A DNA stretch of 6,065 bases, taken from positions 1-6,065 of the forward strand of contig JAEZEU010000342.1 of NCBI GenBank assembly GCA_023432885.1, given 5' to 3'. Source of the stretch: Pseudomonadota bacterium (GTDB taxonomy: Bacteria; Pseudomonadota; Alphaproteobacteria; Rhizobiales; Xanthobacteraceae). The translations under genes and the position numbers were made by a program. This document shows, in pieces, positions 6,032-6,065 of this stretch. The stretch's first letter is position 1, and the number at the start of each line of letters is the position of its first letter. The notes under the pieces were generated by a model. It was not told the DNA's origin and searched no databases. It was given only the letters and a program-made list of their open reading frames with translations.

Positions 6032-6065
6032 GCTCGGAGGCTTGTGCGTTGCGGCAAGTGCCGGC

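Noticed and set aside
6001..6065. Start of a divergent plus-strand gene from a TTG after GGAG at 5987-5990
   Set aside because: Only 21 codons fit before the window ends. The start codon is rare and the translation is not recognisable, so it cannot be supported from this window.

Overview
This 6,065-base window is GC-rich alphaproteobacterial chromosome. The strongly G/C-ending codons, the Tat-exported two-subunit molybdenum hydroxylase and the style of the extragenic palindromes all fit Bradyrhizobium or a close relative. That assignment is inference from composition and remembered families, not a search result. There are four well-supported genes, and no RNA gene, insertion sequence, integron, prophage or CRISPR array was seen.

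Layout, left to right. (1) Positions 4-1584, plus strand: an AMP-forming acyl-CoA ligase that resembles the carnitine/crotonobetaine-CoA ligase (CaiC) branch. (2) Positions 1585-1701: a short gap between two convergent genes, with a GC-rich hairpin and a likely remnant of an extragenic repeat. (3) Positions 1702-2793, minus strand: a putative cyclic-di-GMP phosphodiesterase, made of a divergent receiver domain followed by an HD-GYP domain. (4) Positions 2794-3088: 295 bases with no gene but dense structure, namely a perfect 10-bp palindrome, a 13-bp stem with one mismatch, and a textbook intrinsic terminator. (5) Positions 3089-5871, minus strand: a two-gene operon of the isoquinoline 1-oxidoreductase (IorAB) type. 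The [2Fe-2S] subunit comes first, then the Tat-exported molybdopterin subunit, joined by an ATGA start/stop overlap. (6) Positions 5872-6065: upstream leader and probable promoter region of that operon, with a 10-bp inverted repeat and a weak Fur-box-like palindrome.

How the genes work together. The two oxidoreductase genes clearly encode one enzyme. The small subunit carries two [2Fe-2S] clusters and should pass electrons away from the molybdenum site in the large subunit. No FAD subunit, cytochrome or cofactor-insertion chaperone gene is visible beside them. The phosphodiesterase lies downstream on the same strand, but a strong terminator and an own-gene ribosome binding site suggest it is a separate transcription unit. 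The acyl-CoA ligase shows no visible link to the other genes.

I found no convincing evidence for a new biological system. The points most worth a second look are the structured spacer at 2907-3060, the divergent receiver domain, and the leader upstream of the oxidoreductase operon.
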